This document shows, one piece after another, positions 1 to 7,536 of a stretch of DNA of 64,000 nucleotides. Numbering within the stretch: position 1 is the stretch's first letter; every line of letters starts with the position of its first letter. This stretch comes from Ferruginibacter lapsinanis (GTDB lineage Bacteria > Bacteroidota > Bacteroidia > Chitinophagales > Chitinophagaceae). The stretch lies in NCBI RefSeq assembly GCF_020783315.1, contig NZ_CP086063.1:2654501-2718500 (forward strand), written 5' to 3'. Made by a program: the position numbers and the translations under genes. Under the pieces are notes generated by a model. It was not told where the DNA came from and ran no database searches. It saw only the letters and a program-made list of their open reading frames with translations.

Positions 1-124
1 TATAGGGTTGTTGTTTTGTTTCATTTGGATCTGTTGGATCCTGTTTACTTTGATTGTACTCTTTGTTAGTTTTTGTATCAGGTTGATTGTTGGTCGTTGG
101 TAAATTATTATGAGTAGTTTCCAT
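1..124 (-). CDS. Partial hypothetical protein, N-terminus only
   Basis: A reading frame starts at an ATG at 124 and stays open for 41 codons to the left edge, so only the N-terminus is present. The visible peptide is hydrophilic and rich in Asn, Gln, Thr, Lys and Pro, with no signal peptide or membrane segment. It resembles a disordered N-terminal extension. No ribosome binding site is seen, which is normal in Bacteroidota. Function cannot be assigned, and a chance open frame is possible given the low complexity. Confidence 0.4.
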   Translation of the reverse strand, partial: METTHNNLPTTNNQPDTKTNKEYNQSKQDPTDPNETKQQPY

Positions 125-301
125 TTTGTGCGCTTTAGTTACGAATGAATTATCGTAACACAAAGATGCGTTTCCTGATAGGATAAATTGTTACACAATT
201 ATATGCAATGCTTACATTATTGCTATGTAGCGTATTGGGCCCTTGTTGATATGATAATAAATTACAGGAAAGGGCAGGAGTGGCTTTAAAATTATTATTT
301 C

Positions 302-1267
302 TTATGCTCTCGATTGCTCAGCAATTTCGCCGGATTTTTTTCTTAATCCTTTTGCTTTCAGCATTTCGCCGATCTTATTAACCAGGAAGATCGAGGCATC
401 AATTTCTTCTTTGCGTATAGCTACGCTCTCAATATTAAATCCAAAAGGTATTGATTTCTCCGAACAATAATTGATCAGTTCATCAGCAATATCCAGTGCA
501 ATTTTTACAGATTGTTCTACCGTGTTATCAGTTGTTATCAGTTCATTCTTTAATGAATCCGGAATATGTATGCCCAGCCATTCCATAAACTCAAGTGTTT
601 TAACCGAACCACATACAGTCAAGGTGAAAATAACCGTAGGCATTTCCTGTTTTTTATATTTACAGGTTGCAGCTAGTGCTTCCAGTGTTTCTCTGGCATA
701 ATCAATATTGAATATACATTGCGATACAAAAAATGACACACCTGATTCCATTTTGTCCATCATTCTGATGTCTTCATCTCCGAGAGTGGCATGTCTTTCA
801 GGAATAGTAACGGCACCAATTACAGAGTCGTTTTTATGTTTACTCCATATTTCATAAGCTTCCTTAAGACTTGTTTTTACTTTATAATCCGGAGCTGGAA
901 GTCCTACAAGTACAGGGTAACACTTATTATCAGTAAGGTCTTGTAACCATTGCGCTAATTCTTCTTTGGTAAATTTTCCTGCCGGTCTGTAAATGATCTT
1001 GGGAATAGAAAGCGACTGTAAATGCGTGGTAGTAAATTCAAATGGATCCAGTGCGCCGGTAAACGGGAAAGGCCTTACTTCAGAAGTTCTGGCCGATTCA
1101 TCCTGAACATCGTACACCACCAGGGCATCAATATCTAAAGGGTAAATACGTTCCAGTGTTTTCTCTGCTATTGTTATAACCTTTTCTGGAGCGGTCTGTA
1201 TTTTTGGAGGAGTAATTCCGTATAATAAAATGCCCGATTCTTTTTCCTTTATCTTCCTTAAAAACAT
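302..1267 (-). CDS. Methylenetetrahydrofolate reductase-like FAD oxidoreductase
   Basis: This 321-residue protein resembles the MetF/MTHFR TIM-barrel family, which uses FAD and NAD(P)H to reduce 5,10-methylenetetrahydrofolate. Supporting stretches are an internal GVSFFVSQ strand that parallels the conserved GADFF(V/I)TQ of MetF, a preceding segment with VIGAVTIPERH, and a C-terminal FGFNIESVAIRKEEI stretch like the end of the barrel. Length is slightly above the usual 290-300 residues. The N-terminal LYGITPPK is where MetF has its (E)xxPP motif. It sits alone behind its own promoter, downstream of a hypothetical gene. Because overall similarity to canonical MetF is modest, it may be a divergent family member acting on another folate or in one-carbon salvage rather than the methionine-pathway enzyme. 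Confidence 0.6.
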   Translation of the reverse strand: MFLRKIKEKESGILLYGITPPKIQTAPEKVITIAEKTLERIYPLDIDALVVYDVQDESARTSEVRPFPFTGALDPFEFTTTHLQSLSIPKIIYRPAGKFTKEELAQWLQDLTDNKCYPVLVGLPAPDYKVKTSLKEAYEIWSKHKNDSVIGAVTIPERHATLGDEDIRMMDKMESGVSFFVSQCIFNIDYARETLEALAATCKYKKQEMPTVIFTLTVCGSVKTLEFMEWLGIHIPDSLKNELITTDNTVEQSVKIALDIADELINYCSEKSIPFGFNIESVAIRKEEIDASIFLVNKIGEMLKAKGLRKKSGEIAEQSRA

Positions 1268-1293
1268 ATAGCAGTATTATTTTATAAAGGTTG

Positions 1294-1325
1294 CAAAGGT
1301 AAGCAATTGCGGTTAAATAAGCCAA
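1294..1325 (-). promoter_or_regulatory. Bacteroidota-type promoter for the MTHFR-like gene
   Basis: On the minus strand TTGG (1325-1322) is followed after 20 bases by TACCTTTG (1301-1294), matching the Bacteroidota -33/-7 pattern TTTG-N19-TAnnTTTG. Predicted transcription start is near 1287, about 20 bases before the ATG at 1267. Confidence 0.6.
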
Positions 1326-1328
1326 CGA

Positions 1329-1799
1329 TCAGTTGAATGAGTAATCCCAGCTGCGCTTTTGTGATGGCTTATGCTGCATAAAGGTTAAGGCATTTATAGC
1401 CACTTCTCTTACTTTATCGTCAGCATAGTACAGGTACCTGGAAATAACAGGGGAGTATTTTATGTTATAAGTCAGTGATAATAAGTGTAATGTGTTGCAA
1501 ATAAAGACAGGCCCGCTTTCATTCAGCATTTCAAGGATAGGCGTAAGCTGTATATCTGCCAAACCGGAGGTTTGAGTATAAGCAGCAGAAATATTCCTGA
1601 ATAACAATTTTCTTATTATCAGATTGTCTTCAAGTGGTAATAAGTTTACCAATTCCTGAACGGTTTGTGCTATTTCTTCATTGTGGGTGTTATCGGCTCC
1701 CGATCGCATATACCTTCCTATGGCAGCTAATCTATTGGCTTTTTCTTCCGGGCTGCATTGCCCGATGCCTTCAAATAATATTTGAATAGTCTGGTTCAT
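1329..1799 (-). CDS. Hypothetical helical protein, HEAT-like
   Basis: A 156-residue protein with no signal peptide. It appears almost wholly alpha-helical: amphipathic segments around residues 15-35, 42-55, 58-75, 85-110 and 115-145. The last ends in DDKVREVAINALTFM, which looks like a HEAT/armadillo repeat helix. This suggests a protein-interaction scaffold in the cytoplasm, but no family is recognised. It is upstream of and co-oriented with the MTHFR-like gene, though that gene has a promoter in the 60-base gap, so a shared transcript is not required. Confidence 0.55.
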   Translation of the reverse strand: MNQTIQILFEGIGQCSPEEKANRLAAIGRYMRSGADNTHNEEIAQTVQELVNLLPLEDNLIIRKLLFRNISAAYTQTSGLADIQLTPILEMLNESGPVFICNTLHLLSLTYNIKYSPVISRYLYYADDKVREVAINALTFMQHKPSQKRSWDYSFN

Positions 1800-1984
1800 A
1801 GGGATTGGTACTTACACAACGTTTTTTTTACATCTTTAGTATGTTTCATCGTATGTAAGAATAAATATGGGCAAAAAGTGGTTGTTGTATAATATCTGTG
1901 TTTCATTGCATAATTCACACATGTAGTTGATCTGTGGTGTTATAGCCCTACATTACAGAAAGTATTAACATAAAACTCATCGCT

Positions 1985-2566
1985 ATGTCTATTAACTTAT
2001 TAGAAAAGATCCAACAAAATTTAGGATATCCTGTGTTGCAAAAAATTGACCCCAATACAGAAGAAATTGTCTTAGATGAAAAAACTCCGGATGAGGACAG
2101 GTTAAGTCAGGCTGCAATTCCTTCTATGCTGGCAGGGTTGTACATGTATGTGCAATCGGATGAAGGAGCTATAGCCTTTTTGAGAAATAACGGTTCAATA
2201 AATTGGACCAGTGAAATATTTACTGAAAATAAAATTGAAGCGATTCAAAAAATTGCCGGCTATGCAAACGTATCTGACGAAATAGTTGTTGCTACGATGA
2301 ATAATATTGCCAATGAAGCGGTAAAAGTGGTAAAAGAAAATTTAACTGATGCGGCAGCGATAAAAGACATAAAACTGTTCTTTAGTAACCAAAGGAATAC
2401 TATACTTTTATATTTACCTGCAGTATTAAATATGGGAGTATTACTACATAATGATTCGCTGGATGATAGTACCAACAAAATGGAAGGCCCCATATCCAGC
2501 TTGATGCAAAGTTTAGGTAGCGCTTTTTCTACACCGGTCACAGATAAAGAGATCAAAACTCAATAA
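1985..2566 (+). CDS. Hypothetical cytoplasmic protein
   Basis: A 193-residue protein without a signal peptide, predicted mostly helical and acidic. The N-terminus (MSINLLEKIQQNLGYP) and the central segment with IPSMLAGLYMYVQSDEGA look like well-packed helices. A short hydrophobic stretch near residues 145-160 (TILLYLPAVLNMGVLL) could be a buried helix. No catalytic motif or family is recognised. The ATG at 1985 is the first in frame and the coding pattern (A/T-ending codons) matches surrounding housekeeping genes. It lies alone between a divergent gene and a 375-base gap. Confidence 0.6.
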   Translation: MSINLLEKIQQNLGYPVLQKIDPNTEEIVLDEKTPDEDRLSQAAIPSMLAGLYMYVQSDEGAIAFLRNNGSINWTSEIFTENKIEAIQKIAGYANVSDEIVVATMNNIANEAVKVVKENLTDAAAIKDIKLFFSNQRNTILLYLPAVLNMGVLLHNDSLDDSTNKMEGPISSLMQSLGSAFSTPVTDKEIKTQ

Positions 2567-2941
2567 TTATTTTTCCCTGCTTTTATATTTGTATGCAATT
2601 TGTCTTCATATTATTAAGGTCAAATTGCCTGGCATTGGTCAGCTCAGATTTGAAGCCATTCTTTTGAATTATAGTGATCCTTACCCAATCGTTTTCAACA
2701 ATTACAATATTGCTTTGTGGGCATAAATACTCACGTTAATGGAGATATGAATAAAATCATTATCTCGTTTTATTGTTTAGAGATGCCTGAAAAAATACGA
2801 ACAAATTAGTAGACGTTTCAAAAAAATGATGCGACACAATGATAGGGTTGCATTCACGTGGTTAAAATAAACTGTAACATTTTTTTCACGTATGATGCAT
2901 TATTTTTAAAACATCATTCACGCTTGCAAAAACTTTAAACA
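2567..2941. other. Intergenic gap, no gene seen
   Basis: This 375-base AT-rich stretch contains stop codons in all frames and no convincing RNA or long hairpin. A TATATTTG box at 2584-2591 fits a -7 element on the plus strand, but no gene starts soon after it. Confidence 0.4.
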
Positions 2942-3391
2942 ATGAAAACCTTACTTCTTTTCTCCGTGGTATCCTTTTGTACAGTACAGGCAGATAGTCA
3001 ATTAGCTTATGTTGAAAAGCCTGAGTCCGTAAATTATTTTTCATCTACTACTAACAATCCTGAAGAAGATCCTGACCGGGTATTACAACTTGGTACTGAT
3101 GGAGGACGGATGTCTGCAGTAGTATTTAAAAATCAGGAGTATTGTCGTGCAGAGTTAGAACGTTTTGATTTCGATGCTCATTTCAGTGTGGTAGGTGCTA
3201 CAGTTTATTTTTCCGGTGCTAATTTTAAGAACCTGGAAAAAGGTACTATCACCAGCAGCAGTTTAAAACCTATCAAAGAACTTATGTTGCGTTGTGTGCC
3301 TGGTTCTATAGTTGTTTTTGATGATGTAAAAGTGATAGGCCCGGATAAAAAATTACGTACTATTCCCGGCGCTACATACATATTGTATTAA
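2942..3391 (+). CDS. Secreted protein with GldM C-terminal-like domain
   Basis: A 149-residue protein with an N-terminal signal peptide (about residues 1-18). The rest resembles the C-terminal beta domain of GldM, the periplasmic T9SS/gliding motor component: a strand pair around FSVVGATVYFSGANF, then the ending PGSIVVFDDVKVIGP followed by a basic-polar turn and a last strand. This matches the GldM terminal pattern in which a glycine-rich turn, a DI/DV-K strand and PDG-like loop close the domain. The full GldM N-terminal helices are absent, so it is not GldM itself. It may be a stand-alone periplasmic module that docks onto a GldK/M/N-type assembly. The assignment is from motif resemblance only. 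Confidence 0.5.
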   Translation: MKTLLLFSVVSFCTVQADSQLAYVEKPESVNYFSSTTNNPEEDPDRVLQLGTDGGRMSAVVFKNQEYCRAELERFDFDAHFSVVGATVYFSGANFKNLEKGTITSSSLKPIKELMLRCVPGSIVVFDDVKVIGPDKKLRTIPGATYILY

Positions 3392-3549
3392 TGATCTGAT
3401 TCCAGCTGGAAGCGGCAGCCGGTAAAATAGTTTGATAGCATTTGGAGTCTTGCGATCAGCAAGAGTATGATGACTAATATCAGGCTAAGATTATTGTGTT
3501 TGTTGAAATCAATCAGTACTTTCATTCTTCAAACACCTGGTTTAAACAA

Positions 3550-4053
3550 ATGAACATTAACGCCGGCACATTGCTTATCAGCACGCCTTCTCTGGATGGA
3601 AGTATCTTTGAGAGATCCGTTCTTTTTATCGCAGAATATAATGATAAGGGAGCAATGGGTTTTGTCATCAATAAATTATTCCCAAGAACACTGAATGAAT
3701 TGGAAGAATTTAAAACATCTCAGGCCTTCCCTCTATATGAAGGAGGGCCTGTTGCAAATGAAAGCCTTTTCTTTTTGCATCAGCGGCCTGGTTTAATAGA
3801 TGAGGGTATACATGTTATTGATACAATTTATTTAGGAGGAGATTTTAAAAAGGCAGTGATGCATATCAATCTCAAAACCATCAATGAAAATGATATTAAA
3901 TTGTTCATCGGGTATTGTGGTTGGGATCATGGGCAATTAGAGGAAGAAGTGCAGGAGGGGAGTTGGTTATTATCTGATGCATCTATTCAAACTGTTTTTG
4001 TTCAGCCGGTTCAAGATCTTTGGCAGCAACAATATCAAAAATATAATAAATAA
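3550..4053 (+). CDS. yqgE: YqgE/AlgH family protein
   Basis: A member of the YqgE/AlgH family (UPF0301, DUF179), a widely conserved cytoplasmic fold with no agreed biochemical role. Diagnostic features: an N-terminal GTLLISTPSL segment, FERSVLFIAEYNDKGAMGFV with the invariant GAMGxV(I/V)NK, YEGGPV, and the closing IGYCGWDHGQLEEEVQ with the family GYxGWxxGQL(E)xE motif. I chose the ATG at 3550 (167 residues) because the family fold begins right there; an earlier in-frame ATG at 3496 would add 18 residues that match nothing. It lies upstream of, and in the same direction as, a tRNA-Leu. Confidence 0.88.
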   Translation: MNINAGTLLISTPSLDGSIFERSVLFIAEYNDKGAMGFVINKLFPRTLNELEEFKTSQAFPLYEGGPVANESLFFLHQRPGLIDEGIHVIDTIYLGGDFKKAVMHINLKTINENDIKLFIGYCGWDHGQLEEEVQEGSWLLSDASIQTVFVQPVQDLWQQQYQKYNK

Positions 4054-4175
4054 TTTCTACGATCTGTTAGTAGAAGTTTTAGCGATCACGCTTTATATTT
4101 CTTTACCAGGTACTGGTTTATTATTTAGGTTCAATTTACATAAAACATTATCTTGCGTTTTCTTAATGCAAAAAT

Positions 4176-4259
4176 GCCCGGGTGGCGAAATTGGTAGACG
4201 CACTGCCTTCAGGTGGCAGCGTTCGAAAGGATGTGCTGGTTCGAATCCAGTCCCGGGCA
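4176..4259 (+). tRNA. tRNA-Leu, anticodon CAG
   Basis: A class II tRNA cloverleaf can be folded. The acceptor stem GCCCGGG/CCCGGGC is followed by discriminator A at 4259. The D arm contains TTGGTAGACGC. The anticodon stem CTGCC/GGCAG encloses loop TTCAGGT, giving anticodon CAG for CUG. A long variable arm runs CGTTCGAAAGGATG, and the T arm CTGG-TTCGAAT-CCAG is standard. The CCA end is not encoded. The long variable arm and CAG anticodon identify leucine. Confidence 0.96.
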
Positions 4260-4272
4260 CAAAACTGGATGT

Positions 4273-4306
4273 AAGGCAATTCTCTTTAGAATTGCCTTTT
4301 TTATTT
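4273..4306 (+). terminator. Intrinsic terminator of tRNA-Leu
   Basis: A perfect 11-bp stem (4273-4283 with 4288-4298) closes a CTTT loop and is followed at once by a T-rich run. It lies 14 bases after the tRNA. Confidence 0.9.
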
Positions 4307-4420
4307 TTTTATTTTTTTTCGGAATATTAAAAAATAAAAGATTTTTTCTCCCAGCGAGGTTTCACTTTGTTCTCTTCAATATACTATTCTTTCTGTGCTC
4401 ACCCGTCCGCCTAAATAATA

Positions 4421-4602
4421 ATACAATGTAGAATTACCAATGTTGATTTTACAGTTTGAAAATCCCGAGCGTAGTCTCGGGAAGTACAAAAGTTAAATCA
4501 GGGAACCATCCGACAAACGTGCCGTAATCGTTTGTCGGGCTCTTTTTTGTTTCTTTTTGGAGAAGTTGTAAATCCCGATTATTTCGGGGCAAAAAAGAAA
4601 AA
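4421..4602. repeat. Structured repeat, copy 1 of 2
   Basis: An imperfect direct repeat also found at 6111-6290. Shared core: ATGTAGAATT, CAGTTTGAAAATCCCGAGCG through TCTCGGGAAGTA and AATCAGGGAAC. It can form three hairpins: TCCCGAG/CTCGGGA (4463-4469 with 4476-4482), CCGACAAACG/CGTTTGTCGG (4510-4519 with 4529-4538) and CCCGA/TCGGG (near 4573-4587). The second stem is followed by a T run and could act as a terminator. In copy 2 this stem has a different sequence but still pairs perfectly. Together the copies bracket the tandem array and the A/C-rich gene between them. Confidence 0.75.
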
Positions 4603-4731
4603 TAGCAAATACTGCAGCAAGAAACATACTGAAAAGAGTTTTAATTCTCTTACAGAACCCTGCCCTGCAACCATTCCCCATCAATTCCCGTCTATCTAAA
4701 ATAAACAATTAATAACCAACAGTCTATAACC

Positions 4732-5088
4732 AACTATTTCAAAGAAATGATAAACTATTTAAAAGAAATAAGCAACTACTAACGGTAAATAACAAACTAT
4801 TCAAAAGAAACGATTAACTACAAGCGAGAAATGACCAACTATTCAAAAGAAATGATAAACTATTAAGAAGAAATGACCAACTGTTCAAAAGAAATGATAA
4901 ACTATCAAGAAGAAATAACCAACTGCTCAAAAGAAATGATAAACTATCAAGAAGAAATAACAAACTGTTCAAAAGAAACGATCAACTATAATCGAGAAAT
5001 GCCCAACTATAATAAAGAAATGGTGAACTACGCCAAAGAAATAACCAACTCCTTCAAAGAAAACCCCAACTATTCCAACGCAATCAAA
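4732..5088 (+). repeat. 21-bp tandem array, 17 units in perfect register
   Basis: Seventeen units begin with AAC at exact 21-base steps (4732, 4753, 4774 ... 5068) with no insertions or deletions. A typical unit is AACTATTCAAAAGAAATGAT plus one base. Read in the frame of the AAC codon, a unit encodes the heptad N-(Y/C)-(S/Q/N)-(K/E)-E-(M/I)-x. Units 3 and 7 carry in-frame stops (TAA at 4780, 4786 and 4864), so only the last ten units belong to an open frame. Confidence 0.9.
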
Positions 5089-5091
5089 TAA
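4873..5091 (+). CDS. Heptad-repeat peptide, about 72 residues
   Basis: An open frame of 72 codons made entirely of 7-residue repeats of the type NYQEEIT / NCSKEMI. Charge and hydrophobic spacing (Y/C at position 2, M/I at 6) could give a short amphipathic coiled coil. It has no signal peptide. The ATG used lies inside a repeat unit, directly after an in-frame stop in unit 7, so the gene may be the surviving 3' part of a longer repeat protein. Its stop is 12 bases from the ATG of the next gene, which suggests co-transcription. It may instead be a non-coding array that happens to keep a frame; the absence of stops through ten units favours coding. Confidence 0.45.
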   Translation: MTNCSKEMINYQEEITNCSKEMINYQEEITNCSKETINYNREMPNYNKEMVNYAKEITNSFKENPNYSNAIK

Positions 5092-5103
5092 AAAACTAAG
5101 AAA

Positions 5104-6015
5104 ATGAATGCAAAACAAGAAGCAAAACTAAACATGCTCAGAGCAGTAGAAACACATCTCAACGATAACAGCAGCATTGTCGCCACAATACCCGCATTCC
5201 AGGCATCAGTTCAGGTGTTAAGCACAAAAATTCAGGCCATTATCGATACTGTCCAAAACGAAGTTGTAATAACAACAGGCATCGCAGCAGATAAGACCGC
5301 TGCCAAAAAAGAACTCAGCACCGAAGCCGCCGCAATAGCCGGTATCATCGCCGCCTACGCAGCCGCCATCGGCAACAATGAATTATTACAATCAGTAAAC
5401 ATTACCTACAGCACATTACTCAAAACAAAAGACGACCTCTTAGCCCCACGCTCACAAAATATTCATGCCGCCGCACAAAATAACATCGCAGCATTAGCAC
5501 CTTACGGCATCACACAAATGCAGATCGATCATTTACAACAAACAATAAACAACTATCAGTCAAAAGTTCCCAACACAAGAAACGCAACCGCACAAAAAAA
5601 GACATACATCGCCAATTTAAAAATGCAATTACAAGAAGCCTCCGCATTACTCACCGATCAGGTAGACAAAATAATACTAGCCTTCAGATCCACCCATCCC
5701 GATTTTGTCACAACTTACATTGCCAATAGGGTCATCATCGATCCACCTACAGCACACACCCAGATAAAAGGCACTATCACCAATTCTCAAACTACAAAGC
5801 CCATCGCCGGCGCAGCCATTCAGGTCATCGGTCGTTCAACCACCGACATATCCGATGCCGAAGGCAACTACACCCTAAAACCTCTAAAAAGCGGACACTA
5901 TTCCATCATCATCACCAAAGCAGGCTACCAAACCCAAACCCTCAACCTCATCAAAGTAAAACTCGGCCAAACACTCACCCTCAATATTTCCATGCTTCTA
6001 TCAACAAATAATTAA
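5104..6015 (+). CDS. Helical protein with C-terminal CarboxypepD-regulatory-like domain
   Basis: A 303-residue protein without an obvious signal peptide. Residues 1-210 look helical and Ala/Asn/Gln-rich, with segments likely to form coiled coils. Residues about 218-300 match the carboxypeptidase-regulatory-like (CNA-B-like, transthyretin-type) beta sandwich: IKGTITN, then PIAGAAIQVIG, the turn TDISDAEGNYTLKPLKSGHY and a YQTQTLNL strand. This module is common in Bacteroidota surface and TonB-linked proteins. Codon use is unusual: C-ending codons and an A+C-rich coding strand contrast with T/A-ending codons in neighbours, suggesting transfer. It follows the heptad-repeat frame by 12 bases and sits between two structured repeats. 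Similar proteins are known only as hypothetical. Confidence 0.75.
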   Translation: MNAKQEAKLNMLRAVETHLNDNSSIVATIPAFQASVQVLSTKIQAIIDTVQNEVVITTGIAADKTAAKKELSTEAAAIAGIIAAYAAAIGNNELLQSVNITYSTLLKTKDDLLAPRSQNIHAAAQNNIAALAPYGITQMQIDHLQQTINNYQSKVPNTRNATAQKKTYIANLKMQLQEASALLTDQVDKIILAFRSTHPDFVTTYIANRVIIDPPTAHTQIKGTITNSQTTKPIAGAAIQVIGRSTTDISDAEGNYTLKPLKSGHYSIIITKAGYQTQTLNLIKVKLGQTLTLNISMLLSTNN

Positions 6016-6110
6016 AGCTGTCAGCCTGACAGTAAAGTAAAGAGTGGTATTTTTTCACATCAATAAATCAGCACATATCAAACAAACAACTATTTCGAGT
6101 CAAATCATAA

Positions 6111-6290
6111 CATAATGTAGAATTCCAAATGTCCAGTTTACAGTTTGAAAATCCCGAGCGTAGTCTCGGGAAGTATAAAAGCTTAATCAGGGAACTCACC
6201 AGAAAAGCGGATGTAATGCTTTTCTGGCGGCTTTGGCGCCTGTCCCGATTATTTTGGGAGTTACTTTTTTTTCGCAAAAAAAGTAAGAAT
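6111..6290. repeat. Structured repeat, copy 2 of 2
   Basis: Second copy of the repeat at 4421-4602, same orientation. Stems are TCCCGAG/CTCGGGA (6152-6158 with 6165-6171), CCAGAAAAGC/GCTTTTCTGG (6199-6208 with 6218-6227), CCCGA/TTGGG (near 6244-6258) and TTACTTTTTTT/AAAAAAAGTAA (6261-6287). The flanks of the second stem, AATCAGGGAAC before and TGTAAT in its loop, match copy 1, while both arms differ and still pair. An ORF across it is not credible as a gene. Confidence 0.75.
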
Positions 6291-6554
6291 AATACTTCTT
6301 CCGTTGTCGGTGTTTCGTTTAATTTTCAGGAAGCCCCTAGGGGCCGTTGCCTGGTTTCCAACCAGCACTAAAATAGTATAGCTACGCCTCCGGCACAAAA
6401 TAACCTGGTACCATCCGTTTACGAAATCGATGCAACTTCCATTAACTATGCAAGATGTGAATTATGCAACTTTTTATTGAAATGATGTAACAATCGCTAA
6501 GCATCTTCAATCTACATTCGCATTGGTTTTCGTAAGGTTAATAAAAATTTAATC

Positions 6555-6587
6555 GGAGCGGATCTCTATCTGCTCCTTTTTATTTTT
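6555..6587 (+). terminator. Terminator-like hairpin
   Basis: GGAGCGGAT pairs with ATCTGCTCC (one G-U) around a short loop and is followed by TTTTTATTTTT. It stands about 70 bases before the next gene. No annotated gene ends just before it, so it may terminate a small RNA or a readthrough transcript from 6300-6550, where I see no gene. Confidence 0.6.
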
Positions 6588-6653
6588 CACTGCTTGTTGT
6601 AACAGGCACTTAATTCGCTTCTTAACAAATAATATATATCAAACTAAAAATTT

Positions 6654-7250
6654 ATGAAAAAGAAACTAATCGGTTTTACGGCAATTGTTATGACAATATT
6701 GATCAGTTGTAATAGTGCTGAAACTAAAACAGATGACAAAGACACTGTAGTTGTACAGGAAAAAACTAAAGAAGTGACTACCGTATACAAAACAGTAGAA
6801 GTAGCTCCGATAGTACGAACAAAATTTGTTGAAAGATATCCTGCTGCAACAGATGTACAATGGGTGAATTACCAGGATGTGCCTGAAACAGTAGTTGATT
6901 GGGATCTTACCGGCCAGGCTCCATTAGATACGATGGATTATGCCGCTAATTATAAGATCGATACCACCAGTTTCTGGAGTTGGTATACATCTCAGGGCGA
7001 TTGGATATATACAGTATCTACCATCTATAGTGCAGAATTACCTGATGCAGTAAACAAAACACTTCAAAGTCAATTTCCAACTTATACTATTACATCTATA
7101 AAAAAGGAAAATGATAAAAACAGAACAGCTTACCAGGTAAAAATGGAAAATGGTGAAGATAAAATGACTGCTTTGATAGATGAAAAAGGAAACATAATGA
7201 AAAAGAAAGGCAAAGTAGACGGACAGAAGATAAAAGAAAAGAATTTGTAA
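6654..7250 (+). CDS. PepSY-like periplasmic lipoprotein
   Basis: A 198-residue lipoprotein. Residues 1-18 are a signal peptide ending in ILIS with Cys19 as the lipidation site. After a charged linker, residues about 55-190 resemble the PepSY-like (DUF2874) fold found in Bacteroidota secreted proteins. Signs are FVERYPAATDVQWVNY, where an aromatic-Pro then W pattern precedes a strand, and LQSQFPTYTITSIKK followed by Y-V-M-x-N-G-E and a final strand pair. The module usually occurs twice per protein, as here. Such proteins are periplasmic with unknown ligand. The C-terminus is very Lys-rich. It is a single-gene unit with a strong terminator 26 bases downstream. Confidence 0.7.
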   Translation: MKKKLIGFTAIVMTILISCNSAETKTDDKDTVVVQEKTKEVTTVYKTVEVAPIVRTKFVERYPAATDVQWVNYQDVPETVVDWDLTGQAPLDTMDYAANYKIDTTSFWSWYTSQGDWIYTVSTIYSAELPDAVNKTLQSQFPTYTITSIKKENDKNRTAYQVKMENGEDKMTALIDEKGNIMKKKGKVDGQKIKEKNL

Positions 7251-7276
7251 GCGTATACTTTAAGTAAATACATTTT

Positions 7277-7314
7277 ACAAATGCACAGGTTTATGCCTGT
7301 GCATTTGTGTTTTA
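7277..7314 (+). terminator. Intrinsic terminator
   Basis: A perfect 13-bp stem (7277-7289 with 7296-7308) around a TTTATG loop, then GTTTTATC. It ends the PepSY-like lipoprotein transcript. Confidence 0.88.
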
Positions 7315-7536
7315 TCACTATCAAAGTATTCCCACATATGGTAGTTATAAATGCACACACAATGCAATGAATTGACGCATTGATTGCAATGTATTACGAT
7401 TATTAATGTAAGAGCCGATAGAATATAACTTGCGATCTGCAAAGGCTTCATTTAAAAATTACTATTGCATCTCACATTCTCAAGTAGTAATTTAGTTTCC
7501 CTTTTTTCAATTTTTTACTTTTTAAATTTTACTAAA

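Noticed and set aside
1128-1325. Reading frame overlapping the MTHFR-like start and promoter
   Set aside because: Runs antisense or out of frame with a clear gene and over its promoter.
4493-4708. Minus-strand reading frame across structured repeat copy 1
   Set aside because: It covers hairpins and a terminator-like stem; sequence composition does not fit coding.
6129-6371. Plus-strand reading frame across structured repeat copy 2
   Set aside because: Overlaps hairpins of the repeat; no homologous frame in copy 1.
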